The translations under genes were made by a program, and so were the position numbers. Below the pieces are notes generated by a model that searched no databases, had not been told where the DNA came from, and worked only from the letters and a program-made list of their open reading frames with translations. From Cladorhizidae sp. MBARI D1340-BT2 (taxonomy: Eukaryota; Porifera; Demospongiae; Poecilosclerida; Cladorhizidae), in contig JAQNBH010000009.1 in the NCBI GenBank assembly GCA_028752905.1, forward strand, positions 28,053,312 to 28,117,311: a stretch of DNA of 64,000 bases. The letters run 5' to 3'. Positions 11,917-25,000 of the stretch are shown here, piece after piece. Every line of letters starts with the position of its first letter. Position 1 is the stretch's first letter.

Positions 11917-12900
11917 ATGACAGACGAGAGGAAACTGACAAGAGATTCCAGACATGTCTTGAGTGCCCAGCCAGAAGCATCCACGGGAGCTGTAGATCCT
12001 ATGGACCAGTTCCTCACACGGTGGATGCAAGTGGACCAGCTGAGGATGGAGAGAGACGACAAGTGCCGAGAGGAGGAAAGAGCTCAATGAGAGCAGCATG
12101 AGGAAAGGATGGCACAAATCATGGCAGCTCTGCATGAACAAATGAATCATCCCCCACCCGTGGCCGAGGTACCTCCTCGGTGTCCTAAATTGCCTATACA
12201 AAAATTCCAAGAGGGAATAGATGACATGGCTGTCTTCTTAGACACGTTTGAAGCAACGGCAAGAGCAGGAGGATGGCCCCGAGAACAATGGCCACTCTTC
12301 TTGAGAGGCTCATTGTCTGGAGTAGGTCTCACAGCCGTGGCCTCGATGGGTACCGACGCCCAAGCTGATTATAATGCGGTCAAGGAGGAACTTCTGCGAG
12401 AATAACACATCTCAACGGAGACCTTCCGAAAAAAGGTGTTCGACACTCCCTTCGACTCGAAACATCCTGACGCCTGGCTGTCACACCATCGTCAAAGCTT
12501 CCAGCAGTGGATAGTTTCGTCGCCCCATGACCTTGAGACCACCGTAATGATGGAAAACACACTGAGGTGTCTACCCAAGTGGATAGAGGCTCAAATTAGG
12601 AACCTCAACCCTGGATCCAATGACCAGATGGCCGAAGCCATTATTCGACATCTGGACAATCAAAGACCCAATGAAAGGGAGAAGCCCAGACAAGAGACGC
12701 CCTTCCGCCCTATACCTGTGGGAAGAGGCCCAAGGAAAATAGGAAGAGACAGTGCTCGATGGAGTGGTGGGCAGAGTGGTAGTTACCCAATGGCTAGGGA
12801 CCGTCCCCAGATTGAGTGCTTTCGATGTGGTCGCCGAGGACACATGCGGAAGGATTGCCATGTTAAGATGGAGAGCGCCAATTTTGGAGGTGTTACGTAA
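11917..12900 (+). pseudogene. gag: gag of the Gmr1-like element, two internal stops
   Basis: One frame runs from ATG 11917 to TAA 12898-12900, 328 codons, broken by TGA at 12088 and TAA at 12403. The N-terminal third is charged and coiled-coil-like. The middle has capsid-like sequence (FLDTFEATARAGGWPREQW, then DYNAVKEELLRE). The C-terminus carries a zinc knuckle, CFRCGRRGHMRKDC, of the CX2CX4HX4C form. A related gag at 29579-30130 has Tyr where the TAA lies, so that stop is a recent mutation. It would form the capsid and bind RNA. Confidence 0.85.
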
Positions 12901-15900
12901 GTACCGGCCCATCGACCGAAATGGACCAGAGAAGTATGTGTGGATGGCAAAGCAGTGCTGGCTCTGTTAGACACAGGGTGCACGAAGTCACTCATACACA
13001 CCCGATGCATGGATCGCAAGAACCGTACATGACCGCAAGTTCCAAGAGAGTTTGGTTTCCGGCAGCTAGGACCCGCCTGCAGATCGACAACCAAACCCAT
13101 GAGCTGGCCGTAGGAGTATCCCCCCACCTCGCAGTAGACATGCTCCTTGGTCAGGACGTCCCAAGATTTCGTAATCTACTGAAGGCAGCTTTGGCAGACG
13201 AGAGTAATGCTGAGAAAGTCCACCCAGAAACCTCTGACCCCGAGCAGACCGAAAGCAACGTAGTGATGGCGACTACACGGGCTGGAAAAAGGAAGGAAGA
13301 GGAAGAACGTCGTGAGATGGAAAGTACCCAAGAAAGGGAGGAGCCGCTAACCCATGGTCTTGAAGACCAAGAGCAGGGGCTGGAACATGTTTTTGATTTT
13401 GATGACGATATGTTTGTTGTTCCCACACATAATCAACCAGGAGAGGAACCAGCAGGACGACAGGCCCACCTAGAACAGATTTTACCACACCAACTCCGCT
13501 CTCTTCAGCTGGCCGACCCAACACTGGAGAATTGGAGAAGTTAGGCTGACGGGGATGGTGGGGGAGAATTCTGTTGGGAGGATGGAGTGTTGTACAGGAA
13601 GCCACATGGGGGTGGGAAGGAAAACTTACTTGTGGTTCCTAAATGTTGTAGGGATGAAGTACTTAGACTGGTCCACTGTTCTCCGACGGCTGGTCACTTC
13701 GGGGAAACCAGAACCCTGGATACACTGAGAAGAAGGATAGTCTGGCCTGGAATGACCGTGGACGTCAAGGAGGTGTGTTAGTCTTACCCAACTTGTCAAC
13801 TGGCCGCCCCTGCAACCCTCAAACGAGCACCACTACATCCTCTGCCGATCATCAGCACACCATTTGACCGAATTGCGATGGACATCTTCGGCCCCCTTCG
13901 AAGGACGAGATCTGGTAATAAGTACGTACTGGTAATAATTGATTACGCCACCAAGTGGCCTGAGGCATTTCCATTACGTAATATTACATCCGAGGCAATC
14001 ATTGAGTGTTTGATTGAGGTTACATCCAGGCTGGGAGTCCCAAAAGAAGTGCTTTCAGACAATGGGACTAACTTCGTGTCGACTATGATGAGACAGTTCT
14101 GTGACCGAACGGGCATACACCAGATCAAGACGTCTCCGTACCACCCCCAGACCGATGGAATGGTGGAGAGGTTTAATTCTACTCTCAAACGCCTTCTACG
14201 GAAACTGACTCAAAAAGGTACGATGGAATGGGATAAGTGTTTACCATTTATATTATGGGCCTAAAGAGGCTCGATCCACAAGTCCACCGGTTACTCCCCA
14301 TATGAGCTCATGTTTGGCCGAGAAATGAGAACTCCTCTGGATGAATTGGTCGAGATGTGGAGTGGAAAGGATGGCGACGAGGAACAGGATGTAGCTGAGT
14401 ACCTGCATCAACTTCGGGAGAGAATGTCCCTCGTCAGAGAATTGGCCAACTTGAAAGAGACGGGAGAAAAGAAAAAACACAAACAGTACCATGACAAAAA
14501 GGCGACAGAGAGAATGTTTGGGGTGGGTGATTATGTGTTGGTTTTTCAACCCATGAAACTCGACAAGCTCCACAGCGAATGGCGAGGCCCTGTGATAATC
14601 ACGAGGAAGATCACAGACGTCACCTATGAGGTTGACATGGGACAAGGACCAAAAAGACTTCGCACTTTCCACATTAATGGAATGAAGAAGTGGTACGCCC
14701 CGACAGCAGCCGTATTCCTAGCGGTTGACGATGATCCCAATGAGGAAGCTAGCGAAGAAAAGAAAGATGCTTTTATCAGTACGCTCACTAACCATCAAGA
14801 AAGGGAACTCCTGGAATTGAGGGAGGAGTTCTCCGACGTCATAAGCAATGACCCTGGAAAAACAGACTTGGTGAGTCATGATATTGTCACTGGTGATGCC
14901 ACCCCTATTCGGTTACCCCCCTACCGACTCCCTCACACATCGCATGAGTTTCTTCGTGAAGAAATCAAACAGTTGCTAGGATTGGGCATCATAGTCCCCT
15001 CCAGAAGTTCGTGGGCGGCCCCGGTGGTCTTGGTTCCTAAAAAGGACGGCGGAAAACGACTGCGTGGATTATAGAAAACTCAACCTCGTCACCAAGGCCG
15101 ACCCCTACCCCATACCCCGAATTACGGACATGATAGATGATATTGGACAGGCAAGATACATCACTGCCCTGGATCTTACAAAGGGTTACTGGCAGGTGCC
15201 TGTGGCGAAGGCAAGCCAGGAGAAGACTGCTTTCGTCACACCCTGGGGAAAGTACCAGTTTGTAACCATGCCCTTTGGTTTGGTCAACGCCCCCATCCAC
15301 GTTTCAGCGTCTGATGAACCACTTACTCGAAGTAACACAGACGTTCGCGGCGGCTTACCTGGACGATGTCATCATCCACAGCAAAACATGGGAGGAACAT
15401 TTGGAACATATGAAAGAAAACTTCATAAGATTACGAAAAGCCGGCCTCACCATTAAGGAATCGAAATGCAAGTTCGCGTGTAATGAGTGCGAATACCTGG
15501 GACATACTGTGGGAAATGGGAAGGTCCACCCTCTACAAGCTAAAGTACAAGCCGTACAAGATTTTACCCAGCCCATTACAAAGAAGGACGTCCGTGCGTT
15601 CTTGGGACTATGTGGGTATTATCGCCGATTCATCCCCGACTTTTCCACTATTGCAACCCCCCTAACTGAGCTGACTAGGAAGGACAAACCGAACATTATT
15701 GTTTGGAGTGAAGCGACACAACAGTCATTTCAATGCTTGAAGGATGCTCTGACTCACTACCCTGTGTTAGCCACACCCCTCTGGAATAGGCCCTTCCTAT
15801 TGCAAACAGATGCTTCCGACTCAGGAATAGCATATGTGCTCGCCCAGAAAGATGAGATAGGCGAAGAACACCCACTCGCCTATGGGTCAAGAAAGTTGCT

Positions 15901-16324
15901 ACCTAGAGAGAGAAAGTTCTCTACAATAGAGAAAGAAGCTCTAGCGATCGTCGAGGGTACGAAACACTTCCAAGTATACCTCGAAGGGACAGAGTTCACG
16001 ATCGAGACAGACCATGACCCACTGACACACCTTGCAAAGCTGAAGGATAGTCACGGGAGAATAGGGAGGTGGGCGTTATCGATGCAACCGTATCACTACA
16101 CTATCCACCACAAGCCAGGTCGATTAAATACGAATACGGACGGACTTTCCCGAGAATATTGTTCTTGCCTGAACGGAAAGGGAGTGTCAGAGAAGGAAGA
16201 CATAACGGAGAACAAAGGTTATGACCACAACAATGTCCAAGAACATTATCCGAACATTCATCTACAAGACCACAGTATTCGTGTGCAAGACCATAGTGCC
16301 TGGTGTAAATCCGTGTGCAATTAA
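12901..16324 (+). pseudogene. pol: pol of the Gmr1-like element: PR, IN, RT, RH, with stops and frameshifts
   Basis: Protease: LALLDTGCTKSLIH near 12955-12995 in the gag frame, a TGA near 13031, then a shift to the frame with DMLLGQDV. Integrase: HHCC finger about 13665-13800 (one Cys replaced by Tyr, TAG at 13779), core MDIFGPL (13878), LSDNGTNF, GMVERFN, then a GPY/F-like tail (EWRGPVII, about 14575). Stops also at 13542 and 14262. RT: PIRLPPYRLP (about 14907), VPKKDGGKR, frameshift near 15060, DYRKLN, MPFGLVNAP, extra C near 15292, YLDDVIIHS (about 15357). RNaseH: TDASDSGIAYVLA, EKEALAIV, ETDHDPL. Integrase and RT share one frame over 13545-15074, so the order is original, not a rearrangement. 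The last 46 codons lie in the 3' LTR. Confidence 0.9.
16172..16184 (+). other. Polypurine tract
   Basis: AACGGAAAGGGAG directly precedes the 3' LTR start at 16185, the expected plus-strand primer position. Confidence 0.75.
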
Positions 16325-16580
16325 CTATTAGTATAAAAGAGATATCTAGAGAGCTAGCAAAGAGAGAGAGAGTATCTATGTTAGAGCCAAGCTCATAACA
16401 GGCTGTACTAGCTGATAGATCACTGGGAACTGTGTATATTGATGTACAAAGCAATCATTGTTAACTTTTACCTGGGTGAAGGGTACGAAGGCTCTTATAA
16501 AGCCTAGGGGTGAAAGTATTGGGCTAGTCAGAGTGAGGACTAGTCGGCGCAGTGAATACTAAGGGAAAGTATTGCTGACA
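16185..16580 (+). repeat. 3' LTR (396 bp)
   Basis: Starts TGTCAGAG and ends CTGACA. It contains a block of about 47 bp (about 16325-16372) missing from the 5' LTR, with TATAAAAG near 16333 and an AG-rich run. Confidence 0.95.
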
Positions 16581-16585
16581 TATAG

Positions 16586-17184
16586 TATGAGTAAGTTAAA
16601 TAATAATAATAAATAAATGAAAATAAAAACACAGTCAGGGTCCCCCTTAATACAAGATATAAAACACAAACCGGAAATAAAAACAGCCATGGTTACAACA
16701 AGGGTCCCTAGCTACAATAAAAATTATTCTGCATTCTCCTCTTCCTCTCCTCAAGGTAGACCCCAAAAATCTGAAGACAAGCAGGACACTCAGGCACAAG
16801 GGACACAAAAGAAACCAGAACCTAAAACCAACAACCAATCCAAGAAAACAACCCAAGAAGCATATAAAAGGATTTCTACAAAACACACATTTACTAAGGC
16901 ACACACCGCCATAAGTGTGCACCCCAAAATGAAGAAGTCTCACATGAATATATATTAATTAAGATCATAGATTAAAATATTATCAAGTATAATGCATCTT
17001 TCTCTCTTGAAAGAGAAAGTACTCTAGTTTCATCATATCAGTAATCACCTACTAGCCTTGACCCTCCTTCCACCTAGGGAATGTTTATCCTGTTAATCAG
17101 TTTATCAATTTCTAATTTTTTTCTTCTTTCTGTTCTAGCCCAAACAAAACCTGCACCATCATGTGTACCAAGTGTGGGTAGTTT
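16586..17184. other. No gene assigned
   Basis: A 113-codon ORF (16617-16958) is rich in Lys, Gln and Thr, has no recognisable domain, and its opposite strand is also open. The rest is AT-rich and featureless. I treat it as non-coding. Confidence 0.4.
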
Positions 17185-17655
17185 CCACTGCACACATCAA
17201 CAACACAATACCACAAGCCCCCATAGTTAGTATGGGCGCCCAAGTGTAAGGGAGGTTCAACTGCACACATCAACTATCTCCCATAGTTAGTAGCACAATG
17301 CTAAGGGAGGTTCTTCTCACACAACAACACAATAGTATTAGCTCCAATAGTTAGAAACCCTGTGTAATGGTGGTTCCACTGCACACATCAGCAACACACT
17401 ACCACTAACTCCCAAAGTTAGTAACCCAAGGTCCACTGACACAACAACACAATACCACTAGCCCCCATAGTTAGGAGCCAAGAGTAAGAGACGTTACACT
17501 GCACAGATCAATAACACAATACCACTAACTCCCATAGTTAGGAACCCAAGGGTAAGGGAGATGAACTGACACATAAACAACACAATATCACTAGCTCCTA
17601 TAGTTAGAAGAAAGGAAGGTTCTACTGTGCATATCAACAACACAATAATACTAGC
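17185..17655. repeat. Degenerate minisatellite, about 8 units of 55-75 bp
   Basis: Each unit carries CTGCACACATCAACAACACA, a TACCACTAGC-type segment, CCCATAGTTAG and AAGGGAGGTT. Units vary in length through indels. No coding sense is seen. Confidence 0.85.
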
Positions 17656-19339
17656 TCACTTTCAGATGTCTCAAAGTTGTCCTTCAAGTCAGTGTGGTCA
17701 GTGTCAAGTGCCTCTCTCAAATTTTTACCGACTTCACTAAGTTCCATGCGTACTAACAATTGTGCATTGGATATTCATTTTCGTTGTATTCTTCATCCTC
17801 TTCTCCATGAAGGCCCTCATGCACTTCTCGGGGTTGCCTATATACATGGACGCTATTAGCCTCGTCGCAGTAACACCAATTATTTCTGCTGCTTTATTCC
17901 AATCTGCCACTAGCTAATTATAAAGTCGTAATTCTCGTCCCTCTCCTTTCGGGCCAATCCACTGAATCAGTTGCATGTGATGTCAGTCGATGCATTCATC
18001 ATATGCTGAATATCACAATAAACAAAAGCAGGACTTTATCACAACAGCAATACAAGGGAGGTACCGCGTGGGGGCAACAATAGACAAACACTGCCAACCA
18101 CACACACCTCCCCAAATCTAGGAAGGGAAAGTGGGAGTGGGAGAGGAAACTTCAGTTGCAGCTTTACAACTTTGCAATAGAGGACCTGTACTTATATAGA
18201 GTACCTGTAGCATTAGCGGGCAAGAATATGGAAAATGAATACAACCACTTGTGAAGCAGTGCCCAAGTGCAGATGCAATCAATCCATGCTAGGTAAGGTA
18301 TGAAGGATGTTTGAACTGCTGTATAGAGGAGCTGGAGGGTGTCATGTGTGGACATCTCATCAGCGATGGAAGAAATATTTGGTGTGGAACAGGAGGAGAT
18401 ATAGTCATGATTGATGCTTAACCAAAGTAGAAAAGTACCATTGTGGATTATCCACAAGTAGATGCCATGTGGCTCCAAGAGGATGTAGAGATTTTAGTTT
18501 CTTTGGGATGGCCAAATCCAAATGAATTCGAGATAAAAAAATTTAATTTGCAATCAACGAACTTTCAGTTGACAAGCAATTAAATAACTTTCTCAATAGA
18601 TGAATGCAAGAGCATCTAGCACAAAACACGAGAGTAAAATTTGGAGTTGATTATTGACAAAAGTTATTCTAATTCTAGAAACACTGAAGCTTGTGTTGGG
18701 GTCTATACAGAAGTAAATATAAATATAATACACACTCACACACACAATATAGCTTGATATAAATTTTTATAGAAAATTTCCTAGGTCAATACATAGGAAT
18801 CTGCATTTTGTGTGTGTATAGCATGCACGCATGCTGTTTATAGGCTTGGCCATCTTTGGCCTCCATACACATGTCTATAACTGCCCTACACTGGGAAGGT
18901 TTTGGACCCTGGGAGTTATTAGTCAATGGCCCAAAACTTTAAAACAGACATTACAGCCAAACTAAGGCAGATACATGGTTCAACTGAGTTTTAGATTATG
19001 GTCAATTTAGGGAGAGGCAAGATCAAGCAGGGGTGTGTGGATGGGAGGGGATGGTGGTGGGAGTTATGAATTTCTGTTAACTCATAGAGCGCACCTAGAA
19101 TATTGTAACTATACGTTAGCATGCAGACAGACAACAATTGTGTCTTAGCCTAGGGCAAGGGCTAGAGCTAGAAAAGAACTACGACTATTATAGAAGGCTT
19201 GCCACAAATACTATAGCGGGATCATGCAACTGGTGATAATTTCAAATCTTTAGCACTTTGCAATCTGGAGATATTTATGCAGCCAATTCAGGCATTCAGG
19301 TTTTGAAGTTCCCTCTTCTTTAGGTCACTAAATACATGT
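17656..19339. other. No gene assigned
   Basis: AT-rich DNA with a short (CA)n-like run near 18730. A minus-strand ORF at 18164-18478 shows no domain or splice structure, and I see no link to other repeats here. Confidence 0.4.
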
Positions 19340-22000
19340 ACCTGCATCAAGGATGCAGGGGGTAAAGGTCAGTCTACTGGTGAAGGCAGTTTATAGACCT
19401 TTTTAGCACAAACTAGACCTCTTCCTAATCAAATAGCCACTAAATCAACACAAGGTGTTTTAAAGGCATGTTAGTAAATAAAATACATTTATTTTTTGGA
19501 CTACCCTCAAAACGTTTAATGCAAATATTTCTTTGACTGCGCTTCATTGCCAACTTACACATTAGTTAGCTCCATTAGTGGCTACTACTTGCCCTTTTAC
19601 ATACGTTCTTCTAGTGACTATTATCTTGCTGCTCAATGCATGATTGGGCATCTTACAAGTCAAGTTGAATTGACTTAAGTGGTAATTTCCAACAACCCAG
19701 TATATATATCTACAAGCTCTCCACAAGACTACTAACACTAAACTTAAATTGTACCTTAACTTGCAACAATAATTTGTTTAATTACTTAACTACAATTGTG
19801 TTCCTTGCATTACTCCAGCAATGTATATATGTAACTATCAAACTATGTTAATATAACACCAAGAAAAAGTGACATGACATTAATCAGTGAACAATTGTCA
19901 TCCTAGACATGTAATACTCGAACTCACCGGCTATGATGGTTTCATGAAGTAAGTCAGACACAGAGAAGCAAGGGCCAAGTTGAAATAAATTGAAGTTGAT
20001 CAAAATCATGTCATCCTAGCCATAGAATACTGTAACTCACTGTCTATAAAGTAAGCACAGAGAGAGATGAGGGACACGTTAATATAAATAAATAGTTAAG
20101 TTAAGCTGTGTGTATCCCTAGAGTCTATTGAGATCCACCAGCTGGTGGGAGAATCCCAACAACAACGGCTAAATGTGCACATCATATTATTATATCAAAC
20201 TTCTAATGGCAATTAAACACCCTCTGTGATTATTACAGATATGTGATGCACAAGCATGGACCAAGAGTCTAGTGCATCAGGAATCTACAGGCAATGCTGG
20301 GCCACATTGCAAGGCACACCACTTGCAAGCTTAGCACTCGGCTTCTTGTAAGTGATTATATGAACCCTGGTGTTAAAATGCAGCAGCAGGCCTTGAATTT
20401 CAGTGCCTCAATCACCACACAATAAAAATGATAATAGAAAACACACTTGTAGTTATGCAATTAAACAACTATCAAGTTATGGTCAATATTAACTAGTTCT
20501 TTTCTGGCGCATGAAATCTTCACCTTACCACTGTAGAAAGCATGGACTATGTTGCTAGTAGAGGTCATTGTTATGTTTGCCAATAATTATAACCAATCTC
20601 TGTTTGGTTCTGTCTTGTGATAAGCGAGCTTCAGGCCAAAAATCCTGTCTGTTTAGAGAGCTTCACTGATGAATTAGTTGTGATCCTGTTAAAGAATGAG
20701 TTATCCTCTCGATGGCACAAAAATAAATATTCAGACTCCCAAACCATATTAAATGCAGGAGCAAGGCCTCTGAGATAGTCTCTCTTACATTTCATACTCA
20801 GAGAAGTATATTTATCTACAAAACTATGTGAACATCAACAATAGATATTAGCGAAAGAAGAGAACAATTCTTGTTACAGGTGCAATGTTGGCATACGTTA
20901 AGGTTTAGGTGTCTCATCATAGGGTACATAGAAAGTGTTTTGCTACCTTAGAGGCCATGCAGGAGACCTGTGCTGCTAGATCACCGGGGGAAAGGTTACA
21001 AGTGCTCTGCATTGGAGCAGCAAGATATCTTTAAGAAACTGTGAACAGCTACAGACAATTGCAGCCATGGTTATGCTATTAATATTCTTGCTCAATGTTC
21101 TTTCAAACACATTATAATGTTGACACTTACTTGTTCACATGTCATAAATTGATATTTATTTGAAACACTTTCAGAGCATAATTTCAGAACAAGATACCAT
21201 AATGATGCAGAATAATGTTGTTATTGTTAAGGATAAGATGGACGTTTAATTAACAACTTTAATCAAACTAAACATGAGAGGCTTAATGACCAGAGTTTAC
21301 GGATTCTAAAATATATTTCACAGAGAAGTTTGGCCCACAAAGCTGCTATTTAATACAATGTTCAGCATTGGATAGTCACATGGGGGTGGGAGGGGCCACT
21401 TCAATGAGAATATTATTCCAATACCAAAGCAGCTTTTAAATATGGCGGCGCTTCTCTGTACCAGCAACTGTTAGAACATGAGATATCAATGCGGCATTAG
21501 GGGGTTGAGTATGCACAGCTGCCTATTAGTCTACATGAATCTAGTATCTTATAACTTATTTTAAATGGTCTTAGCAGGCTTTAAGATCATAACTTAAATT
21601 TGCAAGCGAGATGATGTTATATAAAATTAAAAAACTTACCTGAAGGAAAGGTGGCTAGGGCAATTTCAATGCATTTTCTATTAGCACCTCAGGCTAATAT
21701 TTATTTCATTCCATCTACCCGTCATTTATTTTGAAGGTTGTTTTCAATTGAGAGGGAAGTTGCTATTAACAAGCCTGGTTGGACAGGAAAAAGGTTGTTA
21801 GTGGCAATGGCTGATCACAACTACTGTGCTCGAAGGACTCTTTATGGGTGATCCTGCTATTTTTGCAAGATCCTACACAATTAGCTTCCTTTTCAACATT
21901 ATAGAACTGTTTCTAATCTTTAAACATCAGTAAAATTCTTTTAGTGATAAATCTCCCCTATTTAACAGAAAGAAGCTCTAATTTGCTCAAATTGGGACGT
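19340..22000. repeat. Direct large repeat, copy 1 (partner 60690-63560)
   Basis: From GGATGCAGGGGGTAAAGGTC near 19352 through to the start of the satellite, this matches 60720 onward in the same orientation with indels, about 41.4 kb apart. The order of landmarks is conserved: the CAGCTGGTGGGAGAATCCCA segment, a conserved exon-like block near 20725-20790 (minus strand, GLAPAFNMVWES), the GGTTGGACAGGAAAAAGG segment, then the satellite. Confidence 0.85.
20700..20790 (-). pseudogene. Exon-like block, copy 1 of the 62.2-kb exon
   Basis: The minus strand reads RGLAPAFNMVWES and HREDNSFFN, matching the block at 62205-62290. The related upstream exon near 20970-21080 is frameshifted here (SQFLKD instead of SQFPKE). 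I do not recognise the protein. Conservation of reading sense suggests former coding, but gene or mobile element is undecided. Confidence 0.35.
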
Positions 22001-25000
22001 TTTTTAGCGTTTTGAGGAAAAACTGTCTGAAATCGGTCATTCTTGTCAAAAATGGCTTCCTTTTCAATATTGGTCATTAAACGATAGTTAATTTCTTTTA
22101 GTGAGAAATCTTCCTTTTTAACGCTATATTTTGCTCCAATTGGGACATTTTATAATGTTTTGAGGAAAAACGGTCTGAATTGTCAAAATGGCACTTAGCT
22201 CCCACTTCAGCATTATCGAACTGTTTCTACACTTTAAAATACAGAAAACATCTTTTGGTGAGAAATCACCACTTTTTTACCAAAGAACCTCCAATTGGGA
22301 CGTTTTTTGGAGTGTTTTGAGAAACAAATGTCCATTCTCAACAAAATGGTCACATTAGCTTCCTTTTCAACATTATAGGACTGTTTCTATTCTTTTAGTG
22401 AGAACTCTTCCGTTTTTAACCGAAAGTAGCTCTATTTTGCTCCAATTAGGACGTTGAAGCATTTTGAGGAAAAACTGTGAAATCGCTCAATTTTTCAAAA
22501 TGACAACATTAGCTTCCTCTTCAACATTACGCAACAGTTTCTACTCTTTAAATAACAGAAAACATCTTTTGTTGAGAAATCTCCACTTTTTAACTGACGA
22601 TTTGGCTCCAATTGAGACATTTTTAGACATTTGGGGGAAAAGTCTTAAATCGCCAATTTTTTTTCTTTTTTAGGGTTTTGAGATAAAACTGTCTCAAATC
22701 GCTCATTCTCATCAAAAATGGGACATTAGCTTCCTTTTCAACATTAAAGAACTGTTTCTATTCTTTAAATGACAGAAAACATCTTTTGATGAAAATAAAT
22801 CATTAAAACAGAAAAAGCTCTATTTTACTCAATTTGGGACTTTTTTAAGCGTTTCAGATAAACTGAAATCGCTCATTCTCAAAATGGGCACATTAGCTTC
22901 CTTTTCAACATTATAGAACTGTTTCTACTCTAAACGACAGTAAACGTAGAAATCTTCCATTATTTTAACGAAACAAGCTTTAGTTGCTCCATTTGGGAGG
23001 TTTTTTAGCATTTTAAGTCTGAAATAGCTCATTCTTGTCAAAATAGGCAATTAGCTTCCATTTCAACATAATGGAACTTTATACCCTTTAAACGACAGAA
23101 AATGTCATTTATTGAGATATCTCCACTTTTTAAGCGAAAGAAGCTCGATTTTTCTCAATTGGGACGTTTTTGAGTGTTTGGAGGAAAAACTGTCTGAAAT
23201 CGCTCAATCTTGTAAGAAGGGGCACATTAGCTTCCTTTTCAATATTATGGAACTGTTTACTCTCAACGACAGAAAACATCTTTTGGTGAGAAATCTCCCC
23301 GTTTTAATCAAAATAAGGTCCAATTGGGCCTTTTTTTTTGCGTTTTGAGGAAAAACTGTCTGAAATCGGTCATTATTAAAAAAATGGGTACTTTTCAACA
23401 TTTGTGGAACTGTTACTACTCTTTAAATGACAGTAAATGTTTTTTGTACACTTTAAGGTACACTTTAAATAATAGAAAATGTATTTTCGCGAGAAATTTC
23501 CCTGTTTAACCGAAATAAGGTCTTTTTGTCGACGTTTTTGAGCGTTCTGAGAAAAAACTGTCTGAAATCGCTCGTTCTGGTCAAAATGGGCACATTAGCT
23601 TCCTTTTCAACATTATATAACTGTTCCTACTCTGTAAACGACAGAAAACATATTTTGGTGACAAATCTTCACTTTTTAACCGAAAGAAGCTGCAATGTTT
23701 TTTAGCGTTTTGAGGAAAAACTGTCTGAAATCCCTCAATCTCTTCAAAATGGCACATAGCTTCCACTTCAATATTATGGAACTGTTTCTACTCTATAAAT
23801 TACAGAAAACATATTTTGTGAGAAATCTCCCCTTTAAGCTATTATTGGGAGGGAGTTTGAGAAAAAACTGTCTGAAATCGCTTATTCTCATCGAAATGGG
23901 CACATTAGCTTCCTTTTCAACATTATGGGACTGTTTTCACTCTTTAAATGAGAGAAAATATCTTTTGGCGAGAAATCTCATCTCCATTTTGGATATTTTT
24001 GTGTTTTGAGGAAAAACCGTCAGAAATCGGTCAATCTTGTAAAAATGGGCACATTAGCTTCCTTTTCAACATTATAGAACTCTTTCTACTCTTTAAAAAC
24101 GACAGAAAATATCTTTTGTTGAGAAATCTTACGTTTTTAACCGAAAGAAGCTCTATTTAGCTCCAATTGGACGTTTTAGAGCGTTTTGATGAAAAACTGT
24201 CTGAAATCGCTCTATCATGTAAAAATGGCACAATATCAACATTATGGAACTGTTTCTACTCTTTAAATGACAGAAAACGTCTTTTGGTGAGAAATCTTCC
24301 CTTTTTAACAGATTTGGGATGTTTTTAAGCGTTTTGAGGAAAAACTGTCTGAAAACGCTCATTCATGTCAAAATGGGCACATTAGCTTCCTTTTCATAAA
24401 ATAATATAGAACTGTTTCAACTTTAAACGACAGAAAATGTTTTTTGTTGAGAAATCTTCCATTTTTACCGAAACAAGCTCATTTTCTCCAATTGGGACGT
24501 TTTTTTAAACTGTTTTGAAGAAAAACTGTCTGAAATTGCTCATTCTTTTATAATGGGAACGTTAGCTTCCTTTTCAACATTATCGAACTGTTTCTACTCA
24601 TTAAACGACAGAAAATGTCACTTTTTAACCGAAAGAAGCTCTATTTTGCTCCAGGGAGCGTTTTGAGGAAAAAATGTCTGAAATTGCTCAATCGTGTAAA
24701 AATGGTTTCAACATTTTGGAATTGTTTCTAATGACAGAAAACATCTTTTGGTGTGAATAATCACTATTTGGTTTCCAATTTGGACTTTTTTGAGCGTTTT
24801 GAGGGAAAAAACGTCTCATTCTCTTGTCAAAATGGGTACATTAGCTCTTTTTCAACATTATGGAACCGATATACTGCTTTTTAAATGAATGTAAATCTCT
24901 TTTGGTGAGAAATCTTCAGTTTTTAACCGAAAGAAACTCTATTTTGCCTGTTTTAGATGGTTTTGAGGAAAAACTGCCAGAATTTTGTCAAAATAGCAAA

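Larger units (their letters stand above)
11191..16580 (+). mobile_element. Full-length Gmr1-like Ty3/gypsy LTR retrotransposon (pol order PR-IN-RT-RH)
   Basis: Two LTRs, a PBS, gag, pol and a polypurine tract are present in the right order, flanked by the 5-bp duplication TATAG (11186-11190 and 16581-16585). The RT and RNaseH are of Ty3/gypsy type, yet the integrase lies before the RT. Goodwin and Poulter described such elements as Gmr1-like. Gag and pol carry at least six in-frame stops and several frameshifts, so this copy is not autonomous. Confidence 0.9.

Noticed and set aside
12147..12912. Minus-strand ORFs over gag and pol
   Set aside because: Shadows of the better-supported plus-strand retrotransposon frames.
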